From contig NZ_JAUZVY010000006.1 in the NCBI RefSeq assembly GCF_030717955.1, forward strand, positions 62,001 through 126,000: DNA of 64,000 nt, in the 5' to 3' direction. Positions within the stretch are counted from its first letter, which is position 1, and each line of letters starts with the position of its first letter. This document shows, piece by piece, positions 25,249-33,308 of the stretch. Under the pieces are notes generated by a model. That model had not been told where the DNA came from. It was given only the letters and a program-made list of their open reading frames with translations, and did not search any database. The stretch comes from Alkalimonas delamerensis (GTDB lineage Bacteria > Pseudomonadota > Gammaproteobacteria > Enterobacterales > Alteromonadaceae). The position numbers and the translations under genes are program-made.

Positions 25249-26532
25249 ATGCCTTGTCGAACGCTTCTTGCCATCAGTGTTATGCTGGCATGCACCACAG
25301 CTCAATCAGCCACCCTCATTCACGCCGGGACCCTAATCACAGCCGAAGATAACCGAGTGCTGACCAATCAAACCATTGTGGTCGATGAAGGTGTGATTCA
25401 ACGCATTGAAGCTGGCTTTCGCCAGCCAGCTTCGGGCGACACCTTGATTGATCTGCGCCAACACACGGTCATGCCAGGCTTGATGGACATGCATACCCAC
25501 TTTTCTACCCAAATCAGTGCCACCTCCTACTCGGATGCGTTTCGGCTGAACGAGGCGGATTATGCACTGCGCGGAGCCACCTTTGCCGAAAAAACTCTGA
25601 TGTCTGGCTTTACCACTGTGCGTGAACTGGGCGACAGTCACCAAATCAGCGTGGCGCTTCGCAATGCCATCGCACGGGGCTATGTGCAAGGGCCCCGCAT
25701 TTTTGCAGCAGGAAAATCCTTAGCCACCACAGGTGGCCATGCCGACCCAACCAATGGTGTCAGCTTCCGTCGTATGGGCGACCCTGGCCCGGTGGAAGGC
25801 GTAATCAACAGTGTTGAAGACGCCCGCAAAGCCGTGCGACAACGCTACAAAGAAGGCTCCGATTTGATCAAAATTACTGCCACAGGTGGTGTACTGAGCG
25901 TGGCAGCCAGCGGCATGAATGCCCAATTTACCGAAGAAGAAATTAAGGCGGTAGTGGCCACCGCACGCGACTATGGCTTTAAAGTAGCGGCGCACGCCCA
26001 TGGCAAAGAAGGCATGGAGCGGGCCATTCGTGCCGGAGTAGACTCCATTGAACACGGCACCTACATGGACGATGCCACCATGGCGCTGATGAAACAACAC
26101 GGCACCTATTACGTGCCCACCATCAGCGCAGGCAAGTTTGTCGCTGAGATGGCAGTGATGCCCGGCTTTTTTCCGGAGCTGGTCCGCCCCAAAGCACAAG
26201 AGATCGGGCCTTTAATTCAGGATACCTTTGGCAGGGCCTGGCAGGCCGGCGTTAAAATTGCGTTTGGTACCGATGCCGGAGTAGGACCGCATGGTGATAA
26301 CTGGAAAGAGTTTGTTTACATGACCGAAGCCGGCATGCCCGCGATGGAGGCCATCCGATCGGCCACCTTCCACGGTGCACAGTTGTTGGGCGTCAGCGAT
26401 CAGCTCGGCACCCTTACCGCCGGTAAAAAAGCCGACATCATTGCAGTACCCGGCAACCCACTGGAGCACATTGAGTTGATGGGGCAAGTCAGTTTTGTGA
26501 TGAAAGATGGCGTGATTTACCGTCAGGACTGA
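25249..26532 (+). CDS. Secreted amidohydrolase (imidazolonepropionase-like)
   Basis: The 427-residue protein has a signal peptide (MPCRTLLAISVMLACTTAQSA), so it acts in the periplasm or outside. Amidohydrolase metal-site motifs: MDMHTH (HxH), a Lys in SDLIKITATGG, two histidines in VAAHAHG, HG in IEHGTYMD, and Asp in AFGTDAG. This branch (COG1228) includes Xaa-Pro dipeptidases and other peptidases or lactonases; substrate unknown. The start at 25249 has CGGAG nearby and gives a clean signal peptide. A second member of the same branch lies at 39059. Confidence 0.88.
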   Translation: MPCRTLLAISVMLACTTAQSATLIHAGTLITAEDNRVLTNQTIVVDEGVIQRIEAGFRQPASGDTLIDLRQHTVMPGLMDMHTHFSTQISATSYSDAFRLNEADYALRGATFAEKTLMSGFTTVRELGDSHQISVALRNAIARGYVQGPRIFAAGKSLATTGGHADPTNGVSFRRMGDPGPVEGVINSVEDARKAVRQRYKEGSDLIKITATGGVLSVAASGMNAQFTEEEIKAVVATARDYGFKVAAHAHGKEGMERAIRAGVDSIEHGTYMDDATMALMKQHGTYYVPTISAGKFVAEMAVMPGFFPELVRPKAQEIGPLIQDTFGRAWQAGVKIAFGTDAGVGPHGDNWKEFVYMTEAGMPAMEAIRSATFHGAQLLGVSDQLGTLTAGKKADIIAVPGNPLEHIELMGQVSFVMKDGVIYRQD

Positions 26533-26554
26533 GGCAGCGCAGTGATGCGCTGCC
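26533..26554. terminator. Hairpin between convergent genes
   Basis: GGCAGCGCA-GTGA-TGCGCTGCC is a perfect 9-bp stem between two 3' ends. There is no clear U-run, so its role as terminator is uncertain. Confidence 0.5.
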
Positions 26555-26561
26555 ATCACTT

Positions 26562-27038
26562 TCAGGATACTGTAGATTGAGTCGCCTGTGAGCGGTATTG
26601 TTGCAGCAGGGACTCCACATCGGCCAGAATAAAGTCTTTTAAGTCCTGCTCCGCTTTTTCGCGGATCCGATCCAGCTGCCGAATGTGTTTTTTGTCGTGC
26701 TGCTGCCGAGCTTTGTGCGTCGGCATATCCTTGACCACCTCATACATCTGATGGATCCCCGGATAACTGGCGACCGGATCGGGTTTGTCAGCCAGCTCCA
26801 GATGATCAAGCAGCACCCACACCCGCAAAGCGCCTTCCGACAGCTCGCATTGCTCCGATTGCATGGCCCTGCTGATCAGCACAATGCTGTCAATCAGATA
26901 CTGATTCTTTTTTTCCCTGGCTTGCTCCTGCTGTTGCTGCTGAACACGAACCATCAACAACAACTTACCGGCATAAAATGCCAGCGCAGCAACAATCGCC
27001 ACACCAATCAACACCAGAGCTAGCAACAATCCACTCAT
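26562..27038 (-). CDS. DUF2489 membrane-anchored protein
   Basis: The 158-residue protein has one N-terminal membrane helix (LLLALVLIGVAIVAALAFYAG) followed by a charged, helical cytoplasmic part (VQQQQQEQAREKKNQYLIDSIVLISRAMQ, ALRVWVLLDHLEL) as in DUF2489. It is translated right after yihI (ATGA overlap), a partnership also seen in other gammaproteobacteria. Function unknown. Confidence 0.8.
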   Translation of the reverse strand: MSGLLLALVLIGVAIVAALAFYAGKLLLMVRVQQQQQEQAREKKNQYLIDSIVLISRAMQSEQCELSEGALRVWVLLDHLELADKPDPVASYPGIHQMYEVVKDMPTHKARQQHDKKHIRQLDRIREKAEQDLKDFILADVESLLQQYRSQATQSTVS

Positions 27039-27610
27039 CCTTTATCCTCATCCTCTTGCAGCAATTGCGCACGCCAGTCGGTACGCTCAAACTCTGCCAG
27101 CGGATCGCTTTCCTGAGCCTCGGCCTCAGCCTCATCCGCAAGCCCAAGCTGCTGCAGCAACTGCTCGTAACGCTCGGTCATGCGATTAAAATACTTGGCA
27201 TCTTTGCCGGTCAGCACCTCATCCTTTTCCACCCGTTCCAGCAACTGCTGCAAACGGCTGTCTTGCTCCAGCTGCGCCAACTCCTGTTCCGGTGTCAACA
27301 AGGCAGAGGCGACCGCCTTGGTAAGCGTAGCTTTAGGTTGTACCGGCTTAAGCGTGGAATCACCGCCCTGGCCAGACTCTGGCAGCAGTGGGATCGGCTT
27401 TTTACTGCCCACTCTGGGGTCTTTGTCCCGCGGGCTGCCGGAGTTTTCAGCCTGTTTGCGCAGCAATTGCGAATTACGTTGCCCCGCCTTACCACCGGCG
27501 CCGGACTTTTTGCCTTCTTCTTTACGCTCCCGCAGTTTTCGTACTTCTGCGGCAGGTAAAAAGCGCGGCCCATTTTCGCCACTGTTGCGGGTTTTCTTAC
27601 GTCGAGTCAT
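27035..27610 (-). CDS. yihI: YihI, activator of the GTPase Der
   Basis: The 191-residue protein has a very basic N-terminus (MTRRKKTRNSGENGP, RKLRERKEEGKK), a proline-rich linker, and the conserved C-terminal part LTPEQELAQLEQDSRLQQLLERVEKDEVLTG.. KYFNRMTERYEQLLQQLGL. In E. coli YihI stimulates GTP hydrolysis by Der (EngA) and so tunes 50S ribosome assembly. Its position beside the Csr-like sRNA and engB mirrors the enterobacterial yihA-csrC-yihI order. Confidence 0.92.
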   Translation of the reverse strand: MTRRKKTRNSGENGPRFLPAAEVRKLRERKEEGKKSGAGGKAGQRNSQLLRKQAENSGSPRDKDPRVGSKKPIPLLPESGQGGDSTLKPVQPKATLTKAVASALLTPEQELAQLEQDSRLQQLLERVEKDEVLTGKDAKYFNRMTERYEQLLQQLGLADEAEAEAQESDPLAEFERTDWRAQLLQEDEDKG

Positions 27611-27721
27611 GTTTAGCTACCTGCTTGGTGTCACCATGGCATCGCCTGGCAGACAACGGTTGATTGTGGAGTATTTTAACACAACGGATGGCTTGCGAGC
27701 AGCGGTCCAAGCTCACAGCAT

Positions 27722-28007
27722 AAAGAAAAGGCGATAAGTTGCCTTATCGCCTCTGCTAGGTGTCAGTCATGGACACTTCTATCATCTGCTGCAGTCATAA
27801 TGACTTGGTTGGACAGCGCGTCCGAAATAGTCCTGATGTTGTTATCAAATATCCCTTTGCAGCTTTTATTGTTGGTGCTCGTCCTGATGCTTTTTAAGTC
27901 GTCCTTCAATAGCGCACGAACATCGCAGCGATGTTGAATCCGTCGTCGCACTTGCTAAGCTTTCCGTGCCTTAGTTCCGTTTTTTCGACGCGTTACTCAT
28001 GTAACGA
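27722..28007 (-). ncRNA. CsrB/CsrC-like regulatory RNA (CsrA sponge)
   Basis: This 650-base interval between yihI and cytochrome c4 has no credible protein gene. The minus-strand transcript predicted from about 28007 to 27722 carries eight GGA motifs (ACGGA three times, AAGGA, CAGGA twice, AGGGA, TCGGA), the CsrA recognition core. It ends in a perfect 10-bp hairpin with a T-rich tail. In E. coli csrC lies between yihA (engB) and yihI, the same neighbourhood. An upstream UvrY/GacA-type box and an IHF site fit known Csr/Rsm promoters. By analogy it would titrate CsrA and shift carbon storage, motility and biofilm genes. The exact 5' end is a prediction. Confidence 0.68.
27725..27752 (-). terminator. 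Terminator of the Csr-like RNA
   Basis: On the minus strand AGGCGATAAG-GCAA-CTTATCGCCT is followed by TTTCTTTA (stem arms 27752-27743 and 27738-27729). Its sequence recalls the end of E. coli CsrC (a GGCGAC-type stem followed by TTTTTTCTTTG). Confidence 0.8.
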
Positions 28008-28013
28008 AGTGTT

Positions 28014-28041
28014 AATTTACGCCAATCTGAGCAGATAACAA
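28014..28041 (-). promoter_or_regulatory. Predicted promoter of the Csr-like RNA
   Basis: TTGTTA (28041-28036) and TAAATT (28019-28014) are separated by 16 bases, giving a start near 28007. Confidence 0.45.
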
Positions 28042-28097
28042 CCCCTTGATGGAAAAAAATCCACAATTCCTGACCTGTTATTCACTATTGCTTGAAT

Positions 28098-28110
28098 AAT
28101 CAATAAATTG
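28098..28110 (+). promoter_or_regulatory. IHF-type site in the Csr RNA control region
   Basis: AATCAATAAATTG matches the IHF consensus WATCAANNNNTTR fully. It lies between the UvrY-type box and the promoter, where DNA bending would bring them together. Confidence 0.55.
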
Positions 28111-28176
28111 AATACATGTGCATGCAGGTAGCCTTAACAAGAACCATCCTGTATATGGCGAATATCCCACAGAGTT

Positions 28177-28194
28177 TGTAAGATATATCTCACA
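28177..28194. promoter_or_regulatory. UvrY/GacA-type activator box
   Basis: TGTAAGATATATCTCACA is an 18-bp imperfect palindrome matching the GacA/UvrY upstream sequence (TGTAAG-N6-CTTACA) with one mismatch. It is centred about 178 bases upstream of the predicted start of the Csr-like RNA, the usual distance for this class. Confidence 0.65.
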
Positions 28195-28213
28195 GCGCGC
28201 ACGTTAAAGTGAC

Positions 28214-28242
28214 AAAAAAACCAGCCGGTTGGCTGGTTTTTT
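28214..28242 (-). terminator. Bidirectional terminator after cytochrome c4
   Basis: AACCAGCC-GGTT-GGCTGGTT (28219-28238) is flanked by A/T runs on both sides, so it works in both directions. It separates the cytochrome gene from the Csr RNA control region. Confidence 0.85.
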
Positions 28243-28261
28243 ACGGAACTCTTTGGCGATT

Positions 28262-28888
28262 TTAGTGCAAACCACCCAGATAGAGTGAGACCATTTCAAT
28301 GTCTTCATCGGTCATTTTGCGAGCAATATCCCGCATCATGCCATTCATATCGTTGGCGCGTTCACCGCTGCGGAACTCTTTCATCGTCTCTATCAGGTAA
28401 GGAGCATGCTGAAAGGAGATACGAGGAAAGCCAGACAAGCTGGTACCCGCACCACGCGGGCCGTGACAGGCGATACAAGCTGGAATACCACGCTCGGCAT
28501 CACCACCGCGATACAATTGCTGGCCCCGCTCCAACGCATGCTCCGGCGTGGTGCCCGGTGACATGCTCTGCGAGGCGTAAAATGCCGCCAAATCACGCAT
28601 GTCCTGATCCGACAAACCGGCAACCATGCCAAACATCACCGCATTGCTGCGGCCACGCTCACCACCGGTCTGCATACCCAGCTGGTAATCTTTCAATTGC
28701 TTGTACAGATACTCGGCATGCTGGCCAGCAATCTTTGGATAAATATCCATCGGGCTGTTGCCATCCGGGCCGTGACAGGCCGCACAAGTAGCTGCTTTTT
28801 CCCTTCCGGCCTCTGCATCACCATCAAATGCGTGGGCCGCCCCAATCATGCTGAATAGCAGCGTAAGTGGCAGTACAAGTCTTTTCAT
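28262..28888 (-). CDS. Cytochrome c4, di-haem periplasmic electron carrier
   Basis: The 208-residue protein has a signal peptide (MKRLVLPLTLLFSMIGAAHA) and two haem-binding motifs, CAACH near residue 35 and CIACH near residue 135, each in a c4-type half domain (GPDGNSP..IYPKIAGQHAEYL and GPRGAGTS..FPRISFQHAPYL). Cytochrome c4 passes electrons to terminal oxidases such as cbb3. The ATG at 28888 gives a clean signal peptide; an upstream in-frame ATG at 28948 does not. Confidence 0.93.
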   Translation of the reverse strand: MKRLVLPLTLLFSMIGAAHAFDGDAEAGREKAATCAACHGPDGNSPMDIYPKIAGQHAEYLYKQLKDYQLGMQTGGERGRSNAVMFGMVAGLSDQDMRDLAAFYASQSMSPGTTPEHALERGQQLYRGGDAERGIPACIACHGPRGAGTSLSGFPRISFQHAPYLIETMKEFRSGERANDMNGMMRDIARKMTDEDIEMVSLYLGGLH

Positions 28889-29089
28889 GTTGTTTCCGTC
28901 TCTGTCCGCATAGGGTCGCCAGCTGGGTGGCACCGGGTTATTGTTCATTTCCGCTGCTTATTTTACACGATTCTGTCTAAGATAAAATCCCATCTGCGCA
29001 GCATTTACTTCTTCCGATCCATCCGATCCGTTACAATACCACTATCTGAATCGTCTTAGCCTTACTATTGGCTTGCTATGGAGTCCGCT

Positions 29090-29704
29090 GTGAGCACTCA
29101 AATTATCAATTATCAACAGGCTCGTTTTTTCACCAGTGCGCCGGATATTCGGGCTCTGCCAGCCGATGACGGCATTGAGGTCGCATTCGCTGGCCGCTCC
29201 AATGCTGGTAAATCCAGTGCCTTGAACACCCTGACCCGGCAAAAAAGCCTGGCACGCACCAGTAAAACCCCAGGCCGCACTCAATTGATCAATGTGTTTC
29301 AATTGACCGAGCAACAGCGCTTGATTGACTTGCCCGGCTACGGCTTTGCCAAAGTACCCTTAGCGGTTAAAGAAAAATGGCAACGTTCGCTCAGTGAGTA
29401 CTTGCAAAAGCGCCAAAGTTTAAAAGGACTGGTCGTGCTGATGGATATTCGTCATCCATTAAAGGATTTGGATCAGGATCTGATCCACTGGGCGGTCGCC
29501 AGTCAGCTGCCTGTTCGCATCCTGTTGACCAAAGCCGATAAATTGAGCCCGGGCCCCAGAAAGAAAACGGTACTGCAAGTCTCAGAGGCGGTGCTGGCTT
29601 TTATGGGGGATGTCCAGGTGCAGGCGTTTAGCTCATTATCCAAACAAGGTCTTCCTGAGCTTGAACAAGCATTGAGTCGTTGGTTTCACCCTGACTCGGA
29701 GTAA
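29090..29704 (+). CDS. engB: EngB/YihA, ribosome-assembly GTPase
   Basis: The 204-residue GTPase is needed for 50S assembly. Motifs: G1 AGRSNAGKSSALN, switch I KTPGRTQLIN, G3 DLPGYGFAKV, and G4 TKADKL. An ATG exists at 29078, but GGAG at 29081 is correctly spaced for the GTG at 29090, which gives MSTQIINYQQ, aligning with the E. coli start MTNLNYQQ. The GTG is therefore preferred. The neighbourhood with Spot 42 and polA matches enterics. Confidence 0.95.
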   Translation: MSTQIINYQQARFFTSAPDIRALPADDGIEVAFAGRSNAGKSSALNTLTRQKSLARTSKTPGRTQLINVFQLTEQQRLIDLPGYGFAKVPLAVKEKWQRSLSEYLQKRQSLKGLVVLMDIRHPLKDLDQDLIHWAVASQLPVRILLTKADKLSPGPRKKTVLQVSEAVLAFMGDVQVQAFSSLSKQGLPELEQALSRWFHPDSE

Positions 29705-29729
29705 AAAAACGGCCTCACAATGGAGGCCG
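29703..29729 (-). terminator. Intrinsic terminator of the candidate sRNA
   Basis: The stem CGGCCTC/GAGGCCG (29710-29716 with 29723-29729) is followed, on the minus strand only, by a seven-T run. It therefore ends a leftward transcript and not engB. Confidence 0.8.
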
Positions 29730-29787
29730 GCATAGCAAACGGGGAGAAGCTATTAGTTCAAATCAACAGGGTGTCTCCTAACGAGAC
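29703..29787 (-). ncRNA. Candidate small RNA next to Spot 42
   Basis: On the minus strand a promoter-like pair, TTCAAA (29822-29817) and TATTAT (29799-29794), 17 bases apart, would start a transcript near 29787. The RNA of about 85 nt would begin with a hairpin TGTCTC/GAGACA (arms 29788-29783 and 29777-29772), contain an unpaired-looking CUUCUCCCC stretch able to pair with GGGGAGAAG-type Shine-Dalgarno sequences, and end in CGGCCTC/GAGGCCG followed by seven U. No family recognised. Confidence 0.35.
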
Positions 29788-29858
29788 AATGTAATAATAC
29801 TACAAAAAAAACTTCGTTTGAAGTATTTGCTCTAAAAAATAACCCATCTGTTAGCCGC

Positions 29859-29972
29859 AAAAAAAACGCCCCACTGCAATGCAGTGGGGCGATTAAAAAA
29901 GTAAGCCTACTTTCGACTACAGAACCAAAGCTCTGACGCTGAAAGATAGAACATCTTACCTCTGTACCCTAC
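29859..29972 (-). ncRNA. spf: Spot 42 RNA
   Basis: The minus-strand transcript begins GTAGGGTACAGAGGTAAG and continues ATGTTCTATCTTTCAG, matching my recall of the first 34 bases of E. coli Spot 42. It ends with a CGCCCCACTGCA/TGCAGTGGGGCG hairpin and eight U, about 114 nt in total (E. coli 109). It lies between polA and engB as in E. coli and Vibrio. Spot 42 is an Hfq-dependent RNA that represses secondary carbon-use genes and is itself under CRP control in E. coli. The middle and lower half have diverged. Confidence 0.95.
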
Positions 29973-29979
29973 AATTTCT

Positions 29980-30007
29980 AGTCTAGCGGCTGCTGCTAAA
30001 AAATCAA
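29980..30007 (-). promoter_or_regulatory. Spot 42 promoter
   Basis: TTGATT (30007-30002) and TAGACT (29985-29980), 16 bases apart, end seven bases before the conserved 5' G at 29972. Confidence 0.7.
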
Positions 30008-30098
30008 GCACATTTGGTAAGAAAACTACAAAATTTCCACTTTCGGCAGATTTACTGCCTTTAAGGTAATTTTATTACTACTAAAAGCAGCCTGGCGC

Positions 30099-32873
30099 CT
30101 AATGCGCTTGTTGCCAATTGTCGCCGAAACCGGCTTCAGCCAGCAAAGGCACATTCAGCTCCGCAGCTTGTTCCATCACCGCTGCCAATTCTGCTGCCGC
30201 CTTTTCTACCTGATCACTAGCCACTTCAAAAACCAGTTCATCATGCACCTGCATGATCATCACCGCCTGCAAGTCGCTGCGCTGTTGCAAAAATGCAGCC
30301 ACGTCAATCATTGCACGCTTAATAATATCGGCAGCCGTCCCTTGCATTGGCGCATTAATGGCCGCCCGCTCGGCCGCTTTTTTGCGGGCCATATTGCGGG
30401 CATTAATTTCGGGCAAATAGAGGCGCCGGCCAAAAATGGTTTCAACATAGCCTTGTTTATGGGCTTTTTGGCGGGTGCCTTCCATATAGGCTAAAACTCC
30501 AGGGAAGCGCTCGAAATAACGATCCACATACTGTTGAGCTTCTTGTCGGCTGATATCGAGCTGACGCGCCAACCCAAAGGCCGACATGCCGTAAATCAGA
30601 CCAAAATTCACCGCCTTGGCCCGTCGCCGCTGCTCGGATGTGACTTCATCCAGCGCCACCCCAAAGACCTCCGCTGCTGTGGCTTTGTGAATATCCAGGC
30701 CAGCAGCAAAAGCATCCAACAAAGCTTGATCACCCGACAAATGCGCCATGATACGCAGTTCAATTTGCGAGTAATCAATGGCGAGAATTTTCTTCCCCTT
30801 CGGCGCCACAAAGGCTTGTCGGATCCGACGCCCCTCCTCACTGCGGATTGGAATATTCTGCAGATTCGGCTCGGTCGAGCTCAGGCGGCCAGTAGCGGCA
30901 ACCGCTTGATGGTAAGAGGTATGGACCCGGCCAGACGTTTTCATCATGCCCGGTAATTTATCGGTGTAGGTCGATTTCAGCTTACTCAGCGTGCGGTGTT
31001 CCATCAACAAACGCGGCAACTCGTATTCATGCGCCAACTCCTGCAACACTTCTTCTGCGGTCGATGGGGTGCCTTTAGGCGTTTTTTTCAGCACCGGCAA
31101 CCCTTGTTGCTCAAACAAAATTTGTTGCAATTGTTTCGGCGATGCCAGATTAAAGACTTGCCCGGCCAGTTGGTGCGCTTGCTGTTCCAGCTCCAGCAGG
31201 CGTTTGCCCAATTCACTGCTTTGCTGCTGCAGCAAGCTGGCATCGATCAGCACACCGTGCCGTTCCATCGACGACAAAATAGACACCAGCGGCATTTCGA
31301 TGGTCTGCAACACCTGAACCAGCGATGACGTTTGCTGCAGCTGTGGCCACAGAGTTTGATGCAACCGCAGTGTCACATCGGCATCTTCGGCAGCGTAATG
31401 ACTGGCGGTTTCCAACGCAATCTGATTAAAACGAAGCTGTTTCACCCCTTTGCCAGCGATATCGGTAAAACTGACGGTATTATGGCCCAGGTACTTCAGG
31501 GCCAGATTATCCATATCGTGGCGGGAGCCGACACTGTTCAGTACATAGGACTCCAGCATGGTATCAAAGGCAATGCCCTGCAAAGCGATGCCGTATCTTG
31601 CCAGCACACTTTGGTCGTATTTCAGATTTTGGCCAACTTTGGCCTTGGCCGCATCTTCCAGCCAGGGTGTTAGCTGAGCCAGCACCCAGTCGCGATCCAA
31701 TTGCTCGGGGGCCCCGGCATAATCGTGCGCCACTGGCAGGTACCAGGCTTGACCCGGCGCTGTCGCAAAGGACAAACCAACCAGCTCGGCCTCCATGTAA
31801 TCCAGACTGGTGGTTTCCGTATCCAGCGCGGTCAGCTCGCTTGTCGTGATGGCCTGCAGCAGCCGCTGAAAATCATCCTCGGTCAACACCGTCAGATACC
31901 GACTGCTATCCAGCTTACTGTTGGCAGCGTCGTCTTGTTCCGGTTTGGCTTGCTCCAACTCGGTTGCATCGCTGTCGGCTTTTGCCGGCTCGGCCACCAG
32001 CAACTCTTTTAACCAACGATTGAACTCACACTCCCGGTACAGCTGCTCAAGTGTTGCCGTAGCTACCGGTTGGATGGTCAGGTCATCGAGTTGATAGGGC
32101 AGTTCAACATCGGTCTTAATGGTGGCAAGCTGATAGGATAACTCCACCTGTTGCCGGTGGGCCATCAGCTTGTCCGCCATGCTTTTGGCACCGCGGAAAT
32201 TGAGCGTCGCCAATTGATCGGCTTTGGCAAATAAGTCATCAACTCCGCCAATGCCCTGCAGCATGGCCATCGCGGTTTTTTCACCGACACCGGGCAACCC
32301 CGGAATGTTGTCGGACTTGTCGCCGACCAGGGCCAGGTAATCAATGATAAGCCTTGGTGGTACACCAAACTTGGCTTCAACCCCTGCGGTATCCAGCACC
32401 GTATCGGTCATGGTGTTGATCAGGGTGACATGCTGATCCACCAGCTGCGCCATGTCTTTATCGCCGGTCGAAATCACGGTCTCGCGACCCGCTGCACTGG
32501 CAGCCCTTGCCAGAGTACCAATTACATCATCCGCCTCTACACCCGGGACGCAAAGCAGTGGCAGGCCCATGGCTTCAATAATTCGGTGCAATGGCTCGAT
32601 TTGGCTGCGTAAGTCTTCTGGCATAGGCGGGCGATGCGCTTTGTACTCAGCATACAAGTCGTTGCGAAAGGTCGGCCCTTTGGCATCAAACACCACTGCC
32701 ATCTGCTCAGGACGATAGCGCTTCAACAAGCTTTTCAGCATATTGACAACCCCATAAATCGCGCCAGTCGCCTCACCACGGGAATTGGTTAAATGTGGTG
32801 GTGCATGGTATGCCCTGAATAAATAGGAAGAGCCATCGACAAGAACAAGGGGCGAGGTCGGATCAGCAGCCAT
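30099..32873 (-). CDS. polA: DNA polymerase I
   Basis: The 924-residue protein (E. coli 928) has a 5'-nuclease domain (LVLVDGSSYLFRAYHA, GVEADDVIGTLA, GDKSDNIPGLPGVGEKTA; about 1-290), an intact 3'-5' exonuclease (ALDTETTSLDY, YAAEDADVTLRL; about 340-530), and a polymerase domain (DYSQIELRIMAHLSGD, RRAKAVNFGLIYGMSAFGLA, MQVHDELVFEV). It fills gaps in repair and removes Okazaki primers. The ATG at 32873 has AGGA at a good distance; another ATG lies two codons upstream. Confidence 0.98.
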   Translation of the reverse strand: MAADPTSPLVLVDGSSYLFRAYHAPPHLTNSRGEATGAIYGVVNMLKSLLKRYRPEQMAVVFDAKGPTFRNDLYAEYKAHRPPMPEDLRSQIEPLHRIIEAMGLPLLCVPGVEADDVIGTLARAASAAGRETVISTGDKDMAQLVDQHVTLINTMTDTVLDTAGVEAKFGVPPRLIIDYLALVGDKSDNIPGLPGVGEKTAMAMLQGIGGVDDLFAKADQLATLNFRGAKSMADKLMAHRQQVELSYQLATIKTDVELPYQLDDLTIQPVATATLEQLYRECEFNRWLKELLVAEPAKADSDATELEQAKPEQDDAANSKLDSSRYLTVLTEDDFQRLLQAITTSELTALDTETTSLDYMEAELVGLSFATAPGQAWYLPVAHDYAGAPEQLDRDWVLAQLTPWLEDAAKAKVGQNLKYDQSVLARYGIALQGIAFDTMLESYVLNSVGSRHDMDNLALKYLGHNTVSFTDIAGKGVKQLRFNQIALETASHYAAEDADVTLRLHQTLWPQLQQTSSLVQVLQTIEMPLVSILSSMERHGVLIDASLLQQQSSELGKRLLELEQQAHQLAGQVFNLASPKQLQQILFEQQGLPVLKKTPKGTPSTAEEVLQELAHEYELPRLLMEHRTLSKLKSTYTDKLPGMMKTSGRVHTSYHQAVAATGRLSSTEPNLQNIPIRSEEGRRIRQAFVAPKGKKILAIDYSQIELRIMAHLSGDQALLDAFAAGLDIHKATAAEVFGVALDEVTSEQRRRAKAVNFGLIYGMSAFGLARQLDISRQEAQQYVDRYFERFPGVLAYMEGTRQKAHKQGYVETIFGRRLYLPEINARNMARKKAAERAAINAPMQGTAADIIKRAMIDVAAFLQQRSDLQAVMIMQVHDELVFEVASDQVEKAAAELAAVMEQAAELNVPLLAEAGFGDNWQQAH

Positions 32874-33088
32874 AATCATCCTGTTGGTTTGCAAAGTGGG
32901 TTTCAACCAGGAATCATACTACAGGCAGTACCAAGGGCCTAGCTGGTTGGCTAACAACACCGACCATCAAGCTGTGGATAACTTTGTGCAAAGAATAATC
33001 GGCGCGCATCAGAAAGGACCAAGATGAGCTTTACCCAAATCGGCTAAGTGGTTGTTTATACTTAATTTATACAAAGGAAGAAACTGCT

Positions 33089-33175
33089 GTGGCCTTTGTT
33101 GTTTTTATTATTCCATTGTGTGGAAAATTTTCTGGCTTCCTAGGGTTTCGCTCAGAAAAAAACCAGCGGACGTAA
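33089..33175 (+). CDS. Possible 28-residue small protein
   Basis: The frame starts GTG with AAGGAAG about 9 bases upstream and ends at TAA 33173-33175. The product would begin with a hydrophobic stretch (MAFVVFIIPLCGKFSGFLGF) and end basic (RSEKNQRT). It is supported only by the RBS spacing and composition; it may well be chance. Confidence 0.2.
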   Translation: MAFVVFIIPLCGKFSGFLGFRSEKNQRT

Positions 33176-33185
33176 TGTCAGCGGT

Positions 33186-33201
33186 TGTGTAGACTATCAC
33201 A
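33186..33201. promoter_or_regulatory. CRP-like site upstream of elbB
   Basis: TGTGT-AGACTA-TCACA differs at one base from the CRP consensus TGTGA-N6-TCACA. It lies 108 bases before elbB. Confidence 0.45.
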
Positions 33202-33308
33202 GAACCAGCATGAGGCCAGTCATTTTTTTAAATGTTTTTAGCTTAAAAAAACCGCTTTAAGAATGCTTTGCTATAAGCTAATCCAGACAACGGTTTGAGA
33301 AGGAGTCG

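Larger units (their letters stand above)
32874..33308. other. 435-bp intergenic region between polA and elbB
   Basis: The region is AT-rich and holds a perfect DnaA box (TTATCCACA on the minus strand, 32981-32973), a CRP-like site, and a 28-codon GTG-started open frame with its own AAGGAAG (33089-33175), listed separately. No RNA family is recognised. Confidence 0.5.

Noticed and set aside
27763..27951. A 62-codon minus-strand frame downstream of yihI
   Set aside because: No RBS, no family, and it lies inside the GGA-rich Csr-like RNA with its terminator just after the stop; the RNA explanation fits better.
32973..32981. A replication origin near polA because of a perfect DnaA box
   Set aside because: Only one box is seen, with no AT-rich unwinding element or dnaA/dnaN genes nearby.
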